NCBI RefSeq assembly: GCF_000971975.1
Contig: NZ_LAQO01000001.1
Span: 310,001-374,000 of the forward strand
Length of the DNA: 64,000 nt
From: Paenibacillus algorifonticola
GTDB taxonomy: Bacteria; Bacillota; Bacilli; Paenibacillales; Paenibacillaceae
Reading direction: 5' to 3'
Below the pieces are notes generated by a model. The model made no database searches. It was not told where the DNA came from and saw nothing but the letters and a program-made list of their open reading frames with translations. Shown piece after piece: positions 1 through 8,345 of this stretch (positions are counted from its first letter, which is position 1; the number at the start of each line of letters is the position of its first letter). The translations under genes were made by a program, and so were the position numbers.

Positions 1-832
1 AATCAAAGGCCCATTTGTCTCCGCCGAAATCGTAGACCGCTACATCATCCCGTTTGGCCGCATCAATCGCTTTAACGACGCCGACGGTCATTCCGGAATA
101 GTTGGAGAAAATAACGTCAAGATTTTTATTGGCCTGCAAAATATTTTGCGCCACTTGGAACGCCTCGTTCGCCGTATAAGTCGTCGCGTGCATGCCGATG
201 AGCTTCCACTCCGGGTGGTTCGGCAGCTCGCTGTCGAAGGCAGCCTTCATGCTCAGGTACGGACCGCCAGTTGCCGGGCCGCCAATGACGGCGATTGTGC
301 CTCCTTCCGGCTTGTCACTGAATATTTTATTCACGATTTCTTTATAAACGTTGACTTCCTGTCCGCCCACATAAGTCAGCGTACCTTCCTGCCAATCCGG
401 CGATCCGCACAGCGTTGCATTGATGATGGCTACCGCCACGCCTTTGGCCGGCACATCCTTGGACAACACCTTACAGAGCTGGTTGCCATCGACCGGCTCC
501 ACGACGAACCCTTTATATTTCCCGGTTGTCACCGCATTTTGAATTTGATTGAGCTGCGTCAGCGGATCAAAGCGTCCATCGAATGTATCAATTTCGAATC
601 CGAGCTCCTTCGCTTTGGATTCTGCTGCCTCCAGCCCTTTTTGAAGATACGCATTTGAGGCCCCAGCGGAAAAATATGCAATTTTCCCCGCTCCGCCCGC
701 TCCCTCTGACGAGCCGGATGGCTCGGATGAAGCGGCGCCTGGGCTCGAGCTGTTTCCGCTGCATGCGGAGGTTGCAAAAACAAGGACAAGAAGGGCTATG
801 CCTGCTATCATGTGCGCGGATAAACGTTTCAT
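1..832 (-). CDS. Sugar-type ABC transporter substrate-binding lipoprotein (3' end outside window)
   Basis: Reading leftward from ATG at 832 the frame stays open to the window edge (277 codons). The N-terminus is a lipoprotein signal peptide: basic MKR, a hydrophobic core, then the lipobox ATSAC. A Ser/Gly-rich linker and a Peripla_BP_4 / RbsB-like fold follow (GKIAYFSAGASNAYLQKGL, then QLNQIQNAVTTGKY, then GGPATGGPY). It probably captures a sugar or sugar-like ligand outside the membrane for an ABC importer whose other genes lie beyond the edge. GGGAGAGG sits just upstream of the start. It is the third gene of a leftward run, 27 bp after the nitrilase-like gene. The ligand cannot be read from the sequence; the neighbours suggest an N-containing or N-acylated compound. 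Confidence 0.85.
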   Translation of the reverse strand, partial: MKRLSAHMIAGIALLVLVFATSACSGNSSSPGAASSEPSGSSEGAGGAGKIAYFSAGASNAYLQKGLEAAESKAKELGFEIDTFDGRFDPLTQLNQIQNAVTTGKYKGFVVEPVDGNQLCKVLSKDVPAKGVAVAIINATLCGSPDWQEGTLTYVGGQEVNVYKEIVNKIFSDKPEGGTIAVIGGPATGGPYLSMKAAFDSELPNHPEWKLIGMHATTYTANEAFQVAQNILQANKNLDVIFSNYSGMTVGVVKAIDAAKRDDVAVYDFGGDKWAFD

Positions 833-859
833 TTAAAATCCTCTCCCTTTTCTCATGAG

Positions 860-1744
860 TTAGTTGGAACGTTCCTGTGTATACGGAGCATGGTTGGCGT
901 ACATTCCGCTTTTGCGAATGCGGTCATTGTAGGTCGTCGCCGCGCCAGTCTTGCGATTCTCATAAAGCGCATCCAGGTTGACGGTTCCGGTTATGACGGT
1001 CTGTACATTCGTATCCGCTTCAACGGCTATGCCGTTTGCCGTCCACGGCGTGTCGCATGGCGTCAATATCGCGGAGCGGCCATAACCGCTGTCAATCGGC
1101 TTGCCGATGTCACAAATCGTCGGGCAATGCACGACATAAATCTGATTTTCGATGCTGCGGGACTGCGCGCAATGGCGAACCCGCCAAAAACCGAACTCCG
1201 TGTACGTATAGGACGGACAAAATACGATATCTGCTCCCTGTCTGCTCAAAATATGGGCGACCTCAGGAATTTCTGCCTCATAGCAAATCGCAATGCCAAT
1301 GCGGGCCGGACCAATGTCAAAGACGTTCAGCTCCTCGCCCTCCCTCGTCTTCCACTTGCCCTCAGCGGGAAAAATATGCGATTTCTTATGCTCCGCCATA
1401 TCGCCATTCGGCTGAAAGATCGTGCTTACATTAAAATAATCCTCGCCTCGCTTTTCCAAATGCGAACCGGCGACAATAATTTGCCCCCGCTGCGCCGCCA
1501 GGTCTGCGAATAGCTTCTTGAAAGGATCGGTGAATTGGTCCAGCCTCATCATCGCTGACGGTCCAGCTGTCTCCCAATCGGGGAATGAGGTCAGCAGGCC
1601 GACCGTAAACAGCTCAGGGAACAGCACATAATCGGAATCCAGCGGCACATCCTCCATCAGTCCGCGAACCTGCCGCTCAAAGTCTTCAAAGCCGGCTACA
1701 CGCTCGGCGCGGAACTGAACAGCGGAAATACGAATGTTTGTCAT
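860..1744 (-). CDS. Carbon-nitrogen hydrolase (nitrilase superfamily)
   Basis: 294 aa, full length for the superfamily. The Glu-Lys-Cys triad is visible: E44 in LFPELFT, K121 in EHKKSHIF and C154 in GIAICYEAEIPE. Family members hydrolyse amides, N-carbamoyl groups or nitriles in the cytoplasm; the substrate of this one is unknown. It lies between a polysaccharide-deacetylase-type enzyme (34 bp gap upstream) and an ABC binding protein (27 bp gap downstream) on the same strand, so all three are probably one operon. The combination of a deacetylase/amidohydrolase-like enzyme, an amidase and an importer suggests that an N-acyl or ureido compound is imported and opened hydrolytically. That role is inference. 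Confidence 0.9.
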   Translation of the reverse strand: MTNIRISAVQFRAERVAGFEDFERQVRGLMEDVPLDSDYVLFPELFTVGLLTSFPDWETAGPSAMMRLDQFTDPFKKLFADLAAQRGQIIVAGSHLEKRGEDYFNVSTIFQPNGDMAEHKKSHIFPAEGKWKTREGEELNVFDIGPARIGIAICYEAEIPEVAHILSRQGADIVFCPSYTYTEFGFWRVRHCAQSRSIENQIYVVHCPTICDIGKPIDSGYGRSAILTPCDTPWTANGIAVEADTNVQTVITGTVNLDALYENRKTGAATTYNDRIRKSGMYANHAPYTQERSN

Positions 1745-1778
1745 AGTTGCCTCCTATTTAATCAGTGTAGACTCCGTT

Positions 1779-2651
1779 TTATGAGCTGCTGGCGTCTGCC
1801 TCGTTATCGGTATAGGCATCGTAAATTTCACCTAGCGTCGCGAACCAGGCTCCACGCGATTCCATATGCTGAATCAGCTTCTCCAGCATTTGAATGTTAT
1901 GCGCCCGGCCAATCGTCTGCGGATGTGTCGTCAGCACATAACATGCGCCCTCTTCATGGTCACAAGCATAGTCAAAAATATCTCTCCACCGCTCGAATAC
2001 CTCCTGCGTAGAGCGCATGCCTTCCGCTCCGCCAATGACATATTCCTGGGTTGGAAAATCATCCAAATACCATGAAACCGGAATTTCCACGATTCGGCTA
2101 GGCGGGCCAAACACATTCGCCTTGTCCATATTAATCTCTACGACTTCCCTTGGGCGGTAAGGATGTAAATCATTTCCCATCAGACTGCTGTCATAGCTGA
2201 ATCCATGCTTCTCCAGCAGCTTCAAGGTGTTGGGGCTGTAATCCCATGCAGGCGAGCGGTAGCCGCGCGGCTTGACTCCCAGCCTGTCCAGCGCCGCAAA
2301 GCCGCGGAGCAAAATTTCTTCCTCTTCCTCATAGCTCATATGGGTTGGATTTTCATGCGCATAACCGTGATGGCAAATTTCATGCCCGGCAGCTACGATT
2401 TCACGACATACCTCCATATGCGTATCAATCGTATGGCCCGGAATGCACCAGGTTGTCGTGATGCCGTATTTGCAGAACAACTGAAGCAAGCGCGGTGCGC
2501 CCACCTCTGCACAAAATTCACCGCGTGACAGATAAGCCGGCGAGAAGCGGTCGAATGTCCCCATCCATACGGATGCGGCATCAAAATCGACACCGATGTT
2601 GACGGCGACCTTTTTTCCTGCAGGAAGTTTCACCTTACCAGATCGTTGCAT
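1779..2651 (-). CDS. Polysaccharide deacetylase family protein (CE4, HpPgdA/PuuE-like)
   Basis: 290 aa from the chosen start. The longer frame opens at 2696, but GGGAGGG stands 6 nt before the ATG at 2651 (MQRSGKV), which decides the start. A NodB-homology fold is seen: an Asp-containing first strand (NIGVDFDA), a metal/active-site motif HHGYAHENP near residues 94-102, then RGYRSPAWDYS and YDSSLMGNDLHPY. There is no signal peptide, so it acts in the cytoplasm and is more like the HpPgdA/PuuE branch than secreted chitin or peptidoglycan deacetylases. Known members remove N-acetyl groups or open allantoin-like rings. It is the first gene of the leftward operon with the nitrilase-like hydrolase and the binding protein, divergent from the YesM/YesN pair. 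Confidence 0.85.
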   Translation of the reverse strand: MQRSGKVKLPAGKKVAVNIGVDFDAASVWMGTFDRFSPAYLSRGEFCAEVGAPRLLQLFCKYGITTTWCIPGHTIDTHMEVCREIVAAGHEICHHGYAHENPTHMSYEEEEEILLRGFAALDRLGVKPRGYRSPAWDYSPNTLKLLEKHGFSYDSSLMGNDLHPYRPREVVEINMDKANVFGPPSRIVEIPVSWYLDDFPTQEYVIGGAEGMRSTQEVFERWRDIFDYACDHEEGACYVLTTHPQTIGRAHNIQMLEKLIQHMESRGAWFATLGEIYDAYTDNEADASSS

Positions 2652-2862
2652 TTTTAACCCTCCCGTTAACTTTTCTAACATCATTTTGTCATTCATCTTA
2701 ATTTAAGGCTCAGAGCCAGTCTCATTTGCCCCGGCCGCTTGAATTCATTATAAGATCGCTTACAAAACAAAAAAACTCTAACAATTTGCGGAAAGGTGTA
2801 CTTTTTCACGGTATCAGGTTAATATTTCCTGCCTATTCATGCATTTATTTTTCAAATAACAC

Positions 2863-2893
2863 TTGTCAAGCTCTTTACTATTCATGATATATT
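2863..2893 (+). promoter_or_regulatory. Candidate sigma-A promoter for the histidine kinase operon
   Basis: TTGTCA at 2863-2868 and TATATT at 2888-2893 are separated by 19 bp, about 60 bp upstream of the kinase ribosome site. The spacing is long for sigma-A, so this is a tentative call. The 2652-2956 gap must also contain the leftward promoter of the deacetylase operon, which I could not place. Confidence 0.35.
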
Positions 2894-2956
2894 AATTAAC
2901 AAGCGTTATAAAAGTCTATCGTTTACACGATGATTGGAAATTAAAGGAGGGTCCCG

Positions 2957-4396
2957 GTGGCGAGAGTACCTTTGAGCGTAAAATATAAAATGATGCTTGT
3001 TCATACCATCGTCATTATGATTCCGATTATTGCCGTCCAGTGGCTGGCTTTTCAGACGTTGAGCAGCAAGCTCTACGACAATGTTGTGGAGAGCAATCTC
3101 AATATTTTAGATGAAGCAAGCAACAGCCTGATTTTTCTTAATCTCAATGCGCTGCAGCTGGAGGACAAAGGAAACGACCAAGTCCAGCAATTTATTTTTT
3201 ACGGCCTTGCCAATACCGCCATGGGAAAAGACAGCGACGTCATTATTAGCAACCATAGCGGGCAAACGTTATTTTCCACGAATAAGCATCTCGCTACCAA
3301 GCATCTGCATGAGCAAATCTTCACATCCAAGGACGGCAAAGGCTCATTCACCGTCGATTATCTGCATGTCAAACGGGTCGTCTTCTATTCGTATAATGCT
3401 TTCGCTGACTGGTACATTATTGTGTACACGCCGGAATCATCCATTATGGAAAAGCTGTCGTACATTCATCATTTAATGGGTATTTTAATGCTTTCGAGCG
3501 GCATTATGTGTGTCGTGCTCATTATCATTCTATCCATCTACTATTCGGGACCGATTATTTTGTTAAACCGGAAAATGCGACAATACGCCACCGGAAAAAT
3601 CGATATGATGCGCCCAAGCCGGCGCCAAGACGAGGTCGAGGAATTGGAGGGTTACTTCGAGGACATCGTTGTTCGGCTGAAGGAAAGCGTAAATCGGGAA
3701 TATGAGATGAAAATGAAATCCGATAAAGCGAAGCTGCTGGCGCTGCAAGCGCAAATCAATCCGCATTTTCTCCATAATGCACTGGAAACGATCAATTCCA
3801 TTGCGCTGATCCACCGTGTGCCGCTCATTTCCGAGCTTGCCCGCTCCTTGTCCCAGATGTTCCGCTACAATATTGTCAATGAGGAGAAGCTGGTGACAAT
3901 CGATGATGAGCTTCATCATATTGAAAATTATTTGAAGGTTCAATTAATTCGCTTCGACCAAGCGATTCAAACGAAAATCGACATTGATCCCAACGTCCGT
4001 AGCAGCCGCACGATCAAATTCGTCCTGCAGCCTATTGTTGAAAACAGCATTGTGCATGGTTTTCGAAATATGGACAAGAAAGGCTTTATTAACATTACCG
4101 GGTACTGCGAACGGGGACGGGTCATTATCAACGTCCGCGACTCCGGCGAAGGCATGACTGAGCAAGGAGTCCAGCAAATGAACGATAAGCTTGGCAATTT
4201 GGACATGTCGCTTAGCCTGGAGCAGAATTCGCAGGAATCGGCTGGGAATAATCGCGCTTATGAAAACGGAATAGGCATCTACAACGTCAATAACCGCATC
4301 AAGCTTGCTTTTGGCGAGCAATACGGCCTCACTTACCGCGCTATGGAGGAAGGTCTGTTGGTCATCATTATATTGCCTTATCAACCGGAGGGATAA
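2957..4396 (+). CDS. YesM-type sensor histidine kinase
   Basis: 479 aa, GTG start preceded by AAAGGAGG. Order of parts: TM1 at about 12-32, an extracellular sensing region, TM2 at about 175-198, a HAMP-like linker, then a His_kinase domain with the phospho-acceptor H270 in QINPHFLHN, and a HATPase domain (VLQPIVENSIVHG N-box, RDSGEGM G-box). This is the LytS/YesM class that usually controls carbohydrate uptake genes through an AraC-type response regulator. The partner regulator starts 3 bp after this gene ends. The divergent binding-protein operon is the most likely target, by analogy with other YesMN pairs. Confidence 0.93.
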   Translation: MARVPLSVKYKMMLVHTIVIMIPIIAVQWLAFQTLSSKLYDNVVESNLNILDEASNSLIFLNLNALQLEDKGNDQVQQFIFYGLANTAMGKDSDVIISNHSGQTLFSTNKHLATKHLHEQIFTSKDGKGSFTVDYLHVKRVVFYSYNAFADWYIIVYTPESSIMEKLSYIHHLMGILMLSSGIMCVVLIIILSIYYSGPIILLNRKMRQYATGKIDMMRPSRRQDEVEELEGYFEDIVVRLKESVNREYEMKMKSDKAKLLALQAQINPHFLHNALETINSIALIHRVPLISELARSLSQMFRYNIVNEEKLVTIDDELHHIENYLKVQLIRFDQAIQTKIDIDPNVRSSRTIKFVLQPIVENSIVHGFRNMDKKGFINITGYCERGRVIINVRDSGEGMTEQGVQQMNDKLGNLDMSLSLEQNSQESAGNNRAYENGIGIYNVNNRIKLAFGEQYGLTYRAMEEGLLVIIILPYQPEG

Positions 4397-4398
4397 TC

Positions 4399-5799
4399 AT
4401 GTATAAGACTATCATTGTGGAAGATGAGCCATGGATTCGCAAAGGAATTGAAGAGGTTATCCCTTGGAATGACCTGCCGCTGCTGCATGCCGGCAGCTTC
4501 CGTGATGGCCTGGAGGCGCTGGAATGGCTGGCTTGCAATGAAGCCGATATCGTCATTACCGATATTCGGATGCCCAAGCTGGACGGCATTGAAATGCTAA
4601 GCAGGATTGCGGCTAAAAACGGCAAGCAGCCGAAATGCATCATTTTATCCGGGTACGATGATTTCAGTTATGCTAAAAAAGCGATTGCCTACGGGGTTAA
4701 AGAATATTTGCTGAAACCGATTAACCCCCTGGAAATAGCGGGCGCCATGGAGAAACTGACCGCTGAGCTCGACAAGGAAAGCAGCACGCGCAATATAGAG
4801 CTGAAAAATCGCGTTTGCGAAATTATTCTTGACGACACGACACTGGCTGCCTGCGAGGAGCTGCCTTATTCAAGCCTTTGCCTGCTGCTTGCGAATGAGC
4901 CGCTTCCGCAGCAAAGCCCGCCTCCGTCAGGAATTACCCTCGTCGCTATTCCGCTTGGCTCGCATACGGTGTATTGCGCGGCTTCCGACGAGAAGGACAA
5001 GCTTGCCGAATGGCTGAAGCGCCTCCCTCCGCTTGAAGCTAATACCGCAAGCGTTTACAGTGCTATTTTTAATGGAGATGGCCAGTCTTTGCAGCAAGCC
5101 TACCGTGAAGCCGAAAAACAACTGCATATGCTCCGGTGCTCGACTACCGCAAGTCAAGTCGGCTTGACGCCACAGGACGAGAACAGCTTTGCTCTTACGG
5201 TTCAAAAGGAAGGCAAGCAAGCCGTGTTAAAGCTGATTGAAGAATATGAGCAGCGGTTCCGCACCTTTGAAGAACGGTGGATTGTGTATTTGCAGCTCTG
5301 GATATCGATCAGCAAGCATGCAACGAGCCCCTCCTGCCTGGAAGGACTGCAATCGTTGAACGAGCTTAAACGCACGAATACGCTTGTTTCGCTAGTCACT
5401 TGGCGTTCGCAGCAGCTTGATCCCCTTATCGAAAAGCTTGCCGCTGGTGTGCTGGCGACGAATGGCTCCGGCTCCCATACCGCACTTAGCATTAAACGAT
5501 ATGTGGAGCAAAACTATCGCAACTCTTCCCTGTCGCTGCTGGATGCAGCCGAGCATTTTCAGCTTTCTTTCTCTTATTTGAGCAGCTTGTTCAAATCGCA
5601 ATATGGCGTCAATTTCACGGCTTTCGTCACGAACCTGAGAATTGAGGAAGCTAAGCGGCTGCTCGCCACCTCTAGGCAAACGGTCTATGAAATCGGGGAG
5701 CTGGTCGGCTTTAACGATGTGAAATATTTTGTGCGCGTCTTCAAGAAAGCGACTGGCATAACGCCCAGCTCCTACCGTGAATTAAACGGGAGCCTCTAG
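4399..5799 (+). CDS. YesN-type response regulator, AraC output domain
   Basis: 466 aa. The N-terminal receiver domain has the acidic pair in VEDEPW, phospho-acceptor D55 (ITDIRMPKLDG) and the conserved Lys in KEYLLKPIN. A variable middle section follows, then a C-terminal pair of AraC helix-turn-helix motifs (LSLLDAAEHFQLSFSYLSSL and TVYEIGELVGFNDVKYFVRV), ending KKATGITPSSYR. It is translated from the same message as the upstream kinase (3 bp apart). It probably activates the divergent deacetylase/nitrilase/ABC operon when the kinase senses ligand. Confidence 0.93.
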   Translation: MYKTIIVEDEPWIRKGIEEVIPWNDLPLLHAGSFRDGLEALEWLACNEADIVITDIRMPKLDGIEMLSRIAAKNGKQPKCIILSGYDDFSYAKKAIAYGVKEYLLKPINPLEIAGAMEKLTAELDKESSTRNIELKNRVCEIILDDTTLAACEELPYSSLCLLLANEPLPQQSPPPSGITLVAIPLGSHTVYCAASDEKDKLAEWLKRLPPLEANTASVYSAIFNGDGQSLQQAYREAEKQLHMLRCSTTASQVGLTPQDENSFALTVQKEGKQAVLKLIEEYEQRFRTFEERWIVYLQLWISISKHATSPSCLEGLQSLNELKRTNTLVSLVTWRSQQLDPLIEKLAAGVLATNGSGSHTALSIKRYVEQNYRNSSLSLLDAAEHFQLSFSYLSSLFKSQYGVNFTAFVTNLRIEEAKRLLATSRQTVYEIGELVGFNDVKYFVRVFKKATGITPSSYRELNGSL

Positions 5800-5873
5800 T
5801 CGTCTTTTCACCATTAAATCGTACACCCAGCTTGAATATTTGGAATTTACCCCGGCTTCCGATCCTTCTATCC

Positions 5874-5901
5874 TAGTTATATAAAGACTCTTGTATAACT
5901 A
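5874..5901. promoter_or_regulatory. Inverted repeat upstream of SDR gene
   Basis: TAGTTATA (5874-5881) and TATAACTA (5894-5901) form an exact 8-bp dyad with a 12-bp spacer, ending about 20 bp before the SDR start codon. It could be an operator for a small repressor or a weak hairpin; no cognate regulator is adjacent. Confidence 0.35.
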
Positions 5902-5921
5902 TACTTGGAGGTGCACACGGC

Positions 5922-6674
5922 ATGAAACGATTACAAAATAAAGTAGCCATAGTCACGGGGGCAGCCGGAGGTATTGGAGCCGCCATAGCCGCCGTATTTG
6001 CAGCCGAGGGCGCCAAGGTGATCCTGACAGACCTGTTGGAAGCCACGCTGAATGAAACCGCTGAAGCAATTCGTGAAACGGGAGGCGATGTGTGCCCGCT
6101 TGCTCAGGATGTCTCATCAGAGCAGCAATGGCAGCATGTGACTCAGAAGGCCGTTCAGCGATATGGAAAACTAAATATTTTGGTCAATAACGCAGGCATC
6201 GCCTCGCCCTTCAACGTGGAAGAAGAAACAGTGGAACGCTGGGATAAGGTTCAGGCGGTCAACTCCCGCGGCGTGTTTCTCGGCATGAAATACGCCGTAC
6301 CTGAAATCCGTAAAGCTGGAGGAGGCTCCATTATTAATATTTCTTCGATTTTCGGCATCATTGGCGCAGGTGGAGAAGCTGCCTATCACGCCTCCAAGGG
6401 AGCCGTACGGCTGTTGACGAAAACGACGGCTATCGATTTAGCCAAAGACTTTATCCGTGTCAACTCCATTCATCCCGGAATGATTGAAACGCCGATGACC
6501 GAGCATAAACTGACCAATCCCGCGGGACTTGAAGCAGCCAAGCAGATTACGCCATGGCCTAGGCTCGGCAAGCCAACGGACATCGCTTATGGCGCGCTGT
6601 ATCTCGCCTCGGATGAGTCCAGCTTCGTCACTGGCTCCGAGCTCGTCATTGACGGCGGCTGGGTTGCCCATTAA
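5922..6674 (+). CDS. SDR family NAD(P)-dependent oxidoreductase
   Basis: 250 aa, classical SDR. The TGAAGGIG cofactor loop (12-19), NNAG (89-92), Ser in INISS (141-142) and YHASK (Y155, K159) are all intact, and the protein ends with the usual SELVIDGGW region. An acidic residue after the second strand (VILTDLL) favours NAD(H) over NADP(H). Such proteins interconvert hydroxyl and keto groups on sugars, alcohols or steroid-like molecules; the substrate is not predictable. TTGGAGGTG precedes the ATG. It stands alone, after the YesN gene and before fabV, with its own dyad upstream. Confidence 0.88.
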   Translation: MKRLQNKVAIVTGAAGGIGAAIAAVFAAEGAKVILTDLLEATLNETAEAIRETGGDVCPLAQDVSSEQQWQHVTQKAVQRYGKLNILVNNAGIASPFNVEEETVERWDKVQAVNSRGVFLGMKYAVPEIRKAGGGSIINISSIFGIIGAGGEAAYHASKGAVRLLTKTTAIDLAKDFIRVNSIHPGMIETPMTEHKLTNPAGLEAAKQITPWPRLGKPTDIAYGALYLASDESSFVTGSELVIDGGWVAH

Positions 6675-6701
6675 TTCGCAGAGGAAAACCAGCTCCGCTC
6701 A

Positions 6702-6828
6702 ATGACCGTAATCACCAAATTTAAATTTCATCGACATCGGTTCCGCCAAGCTTGCCAGCACCCTCGAAGCCCATTGCAAGGAACAAATTGCAAGCCAAAT
6801 TAAAACAGCTGGGGAGCATTTTGCATAA
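6702..6828 (+). pseudogene. Possible frameshifted small gene remnant
   Basis: ATG at 6702 starts MTVITKF; one nucleotide out of frame, immediately after the AAATTTAAATTT run, a protein-like stretch continues (NFIDIGSAKLASTLEAH, then CKEQIASQIKTAGEHFA, stop at 6826). Joined, they give about 42 residues of plausible composition directly before a terminator. I do not recognise the product. There is only a distant purine-rich ribosome site. It may be a decayed small gene or coincidence. Confidence 0.25.
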
Positions 6829-6857
6829 CCCCGCTTGAACCGATCCAGCAGCATCTC

Positions 6858-6892
6858 ACGCAAGGCCGACTCCACTCGGTCTTGCGTTTTTT
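6858..6892 (+). terminator. Rho-independent terminator
   Basis: 12-bp stem (6858-6869 with 6876-6887, one G-T pair), 6-nt loop, followed by a run of six T. It separates the SDR transcript from fabV. Confidence 0.8.
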
Positions 6893-6993
6893 CATGCCCT
6901 TCCATTTGCCCGGAAAAATCGGTAAAATGATAGAGAATTGTTCAGCAATATGGATAGCAAGCCCATTTTACAAATAGGAAGGAATAATTAAAT

Positions 6994-8187
6994 ATGATCA
7001 TTCAACCTAAAACACGCGGTTTTATTTGTACGACAGCACACCCGGAAGGCTGCGCACAGCAAGTCCTTCGTCAAGTCGAGTATGTAAAATCCAAGCCAGC
7101 CATTGCAGGCCCGCGCAATGTGCTCGTAATTGGCGCTTCGACAGGCTACGGTCTGGCATCGCGCATCGTCTCCTCCTTTGCAGCTGGCGCCAATACGATT
7201 GGCGTTTATTTTGACAAAGCCGCTGAGGGTGCGCGTACCGCTTCTGCAGGCTGGTACAACTCCGCTGCTTTCGAGAAAGCTGCAGCCGAAGCAGGCCGCA
7301 AATCGTACAGCATCGTTGGCGATGCCTTTTCTGATGAAATCAAAACACAAACGATTGATCTCATCCGCAGCGAGCTGGGCAGCATTGATCTCGTCGTGTA
7401 CAGCGTAGCATCACCGCGCCGTACTCATCCTAAAACGGGCGAAACGTTTGCTTCCGTTATTAAGCCGATTGGCGGAACCTACACGAACAAAACGGTTAAC
7501 TTCCACAGCGGCGACGTAACAGAAGCAACAATCGAGCCGGCTACCGAAGATGAAATCCGCCAGACGATTGCCGTTATGGGCGGCGAAGACTGGCAAATGT
7601 GGATCGATCAGCTCGAGGAAGCAGGCGTGCTGGTAGATGGCGCAACTACTGTTGCCTACTCCTATATCGGCCCGGAAATTACACATGCGGTTTACCGTGA
7701 AGGAACGATAGGTTATGCTAAAAATGATCTCGAAGCAACGGCGAAGCGCCTGAGCGAGCAGCTCGGTAAGAAAGGCGGACGTGCCTTCGTCTCCGTCAAT
7801 AAAGCGCTTGTTACCCAATCCAGCTCGGCGATTCCAGTTGTACCATTGTACATTTCCGCGCTGTATAAGGTTATGAAAGAAAACGGCACGCATGAGGGCT
7901 GCATTGAGCAAATGTACCGCCTGTTCTCTGATCGCCTATACAATGCTTCCGGCGAAACACTCGTTGATGACAGGGGCCTTATCCGTGTTGACGATTGGGA
8001 AATGAGACCTGAAATTCAAGCAGAGGTCGCGAAGCTTTGGTCAGAGCTGACTACTGAAAATGTGTACGAGCTGTCCGACCTTGCCGGCTACCGCAAAGAG
8101 TTTTTCCAGCTGTTCGGCTTTGAAACCGACGGCATTGATTATGAAGCAGATGCAAATCAGGATGTTCCAATCCCTAATCTTCGTTAA
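6994..8187 (+). CDS. fabV: Trans-2-enoyl-CoA/ACP reductase FabV
   Basis: 397 aa, the normal FabV length. It opens with the typical MIIQPKTRGFICTTAHPEGC, carries the NADH loop IGASTGYG (47-54), and has the FabV-specific Tyr-x8-Lys active site (Y234, K243 in YREGTIGYAK). It catalyses the last, NADH-dependent reduction of the fatty-acid elongation cycle; FabV enzymes are known to tolerate triclosan better than FabI. Monocistronic: bounded by terminators at 6858-6892 and 8204-8246. The call is secure; whether a second enoyl reductase exists elsewhere in the genome is unknown. Confidence 0.96.
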   Translation: MIIQPKTRGFICTTAHPEGCAQQVLRQVEYVKSKPAIAGPRNVLVIGASTGYGLASRIVSSFAAGANTIGVYFDKAAEGARTASAGWYNSAAFEKAAAEAGRKSYSIVGDAFSDEIKTQTIDLIRSELGSIDLVVYSVASPRRTHPKTGETFASVIKPIGGTYTNKTVNFHSGDVTEATIEPATEDEIRQTIAVMGGEDWQMWIDQLEEAGVLVDGATTVAYSYIGPEITHAVYREGTIGYAKNDLEATAKRLSEQLGKKGGRAFVSVNKALVTQSSSAIPVVPLYISALYKVMKENGTHEGCIEQMYRLFSDRLYNASGETLVDDRGLIRVDDWEMRPEIQAEVAKLWSELTTENVYELSDLAGYRKEFFQLFGFETDGIDYEADANQDVPIPNLR

Positions 8188-8203
8188 TCACTATTTTTGA
8201 TAA

Positions 8204-8250
8204 AACAGCCTCCAAACTTGCGTTAATCGCAGGCTTGGAGGCTGTTTTGC
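8204..8250 (+). terminator. Rho-independent terminator after fabV
   Basis: 12-bp perfect stem AACAGCCTCCAA (8204-8215) with its complement (8235-8246), the pairing continuing partly inside, then a short T-rich tail. Confidence 0.8.
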
Positions 8251-8345
8251 GTTTTACTCCAGCTGTCAGCAAGTCAGCTGCCTGCAACCTTTAAACGGAA
8301 AGGCTCGTCAAAGCTGTTATTCAAAATCACAAGGATGGTGTCCTC

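Larger units (their letters stand above)
6675..6993. other. Intergenic region between SDR and fabV
   Basis: 319 bp. It holds a possible 42-codon remnant (6702-6828), a good rho-independent terminator (6858-6892) and the fabV ribosome site AGGAAGG. No other intact gene is visible. Confidence 0.6.

Noticed and set aside
6699..6905. 68-codon leftward ORF
   Set aside because: It runs through the terminator hairpin at 6858-6892 and has no ribosome site.
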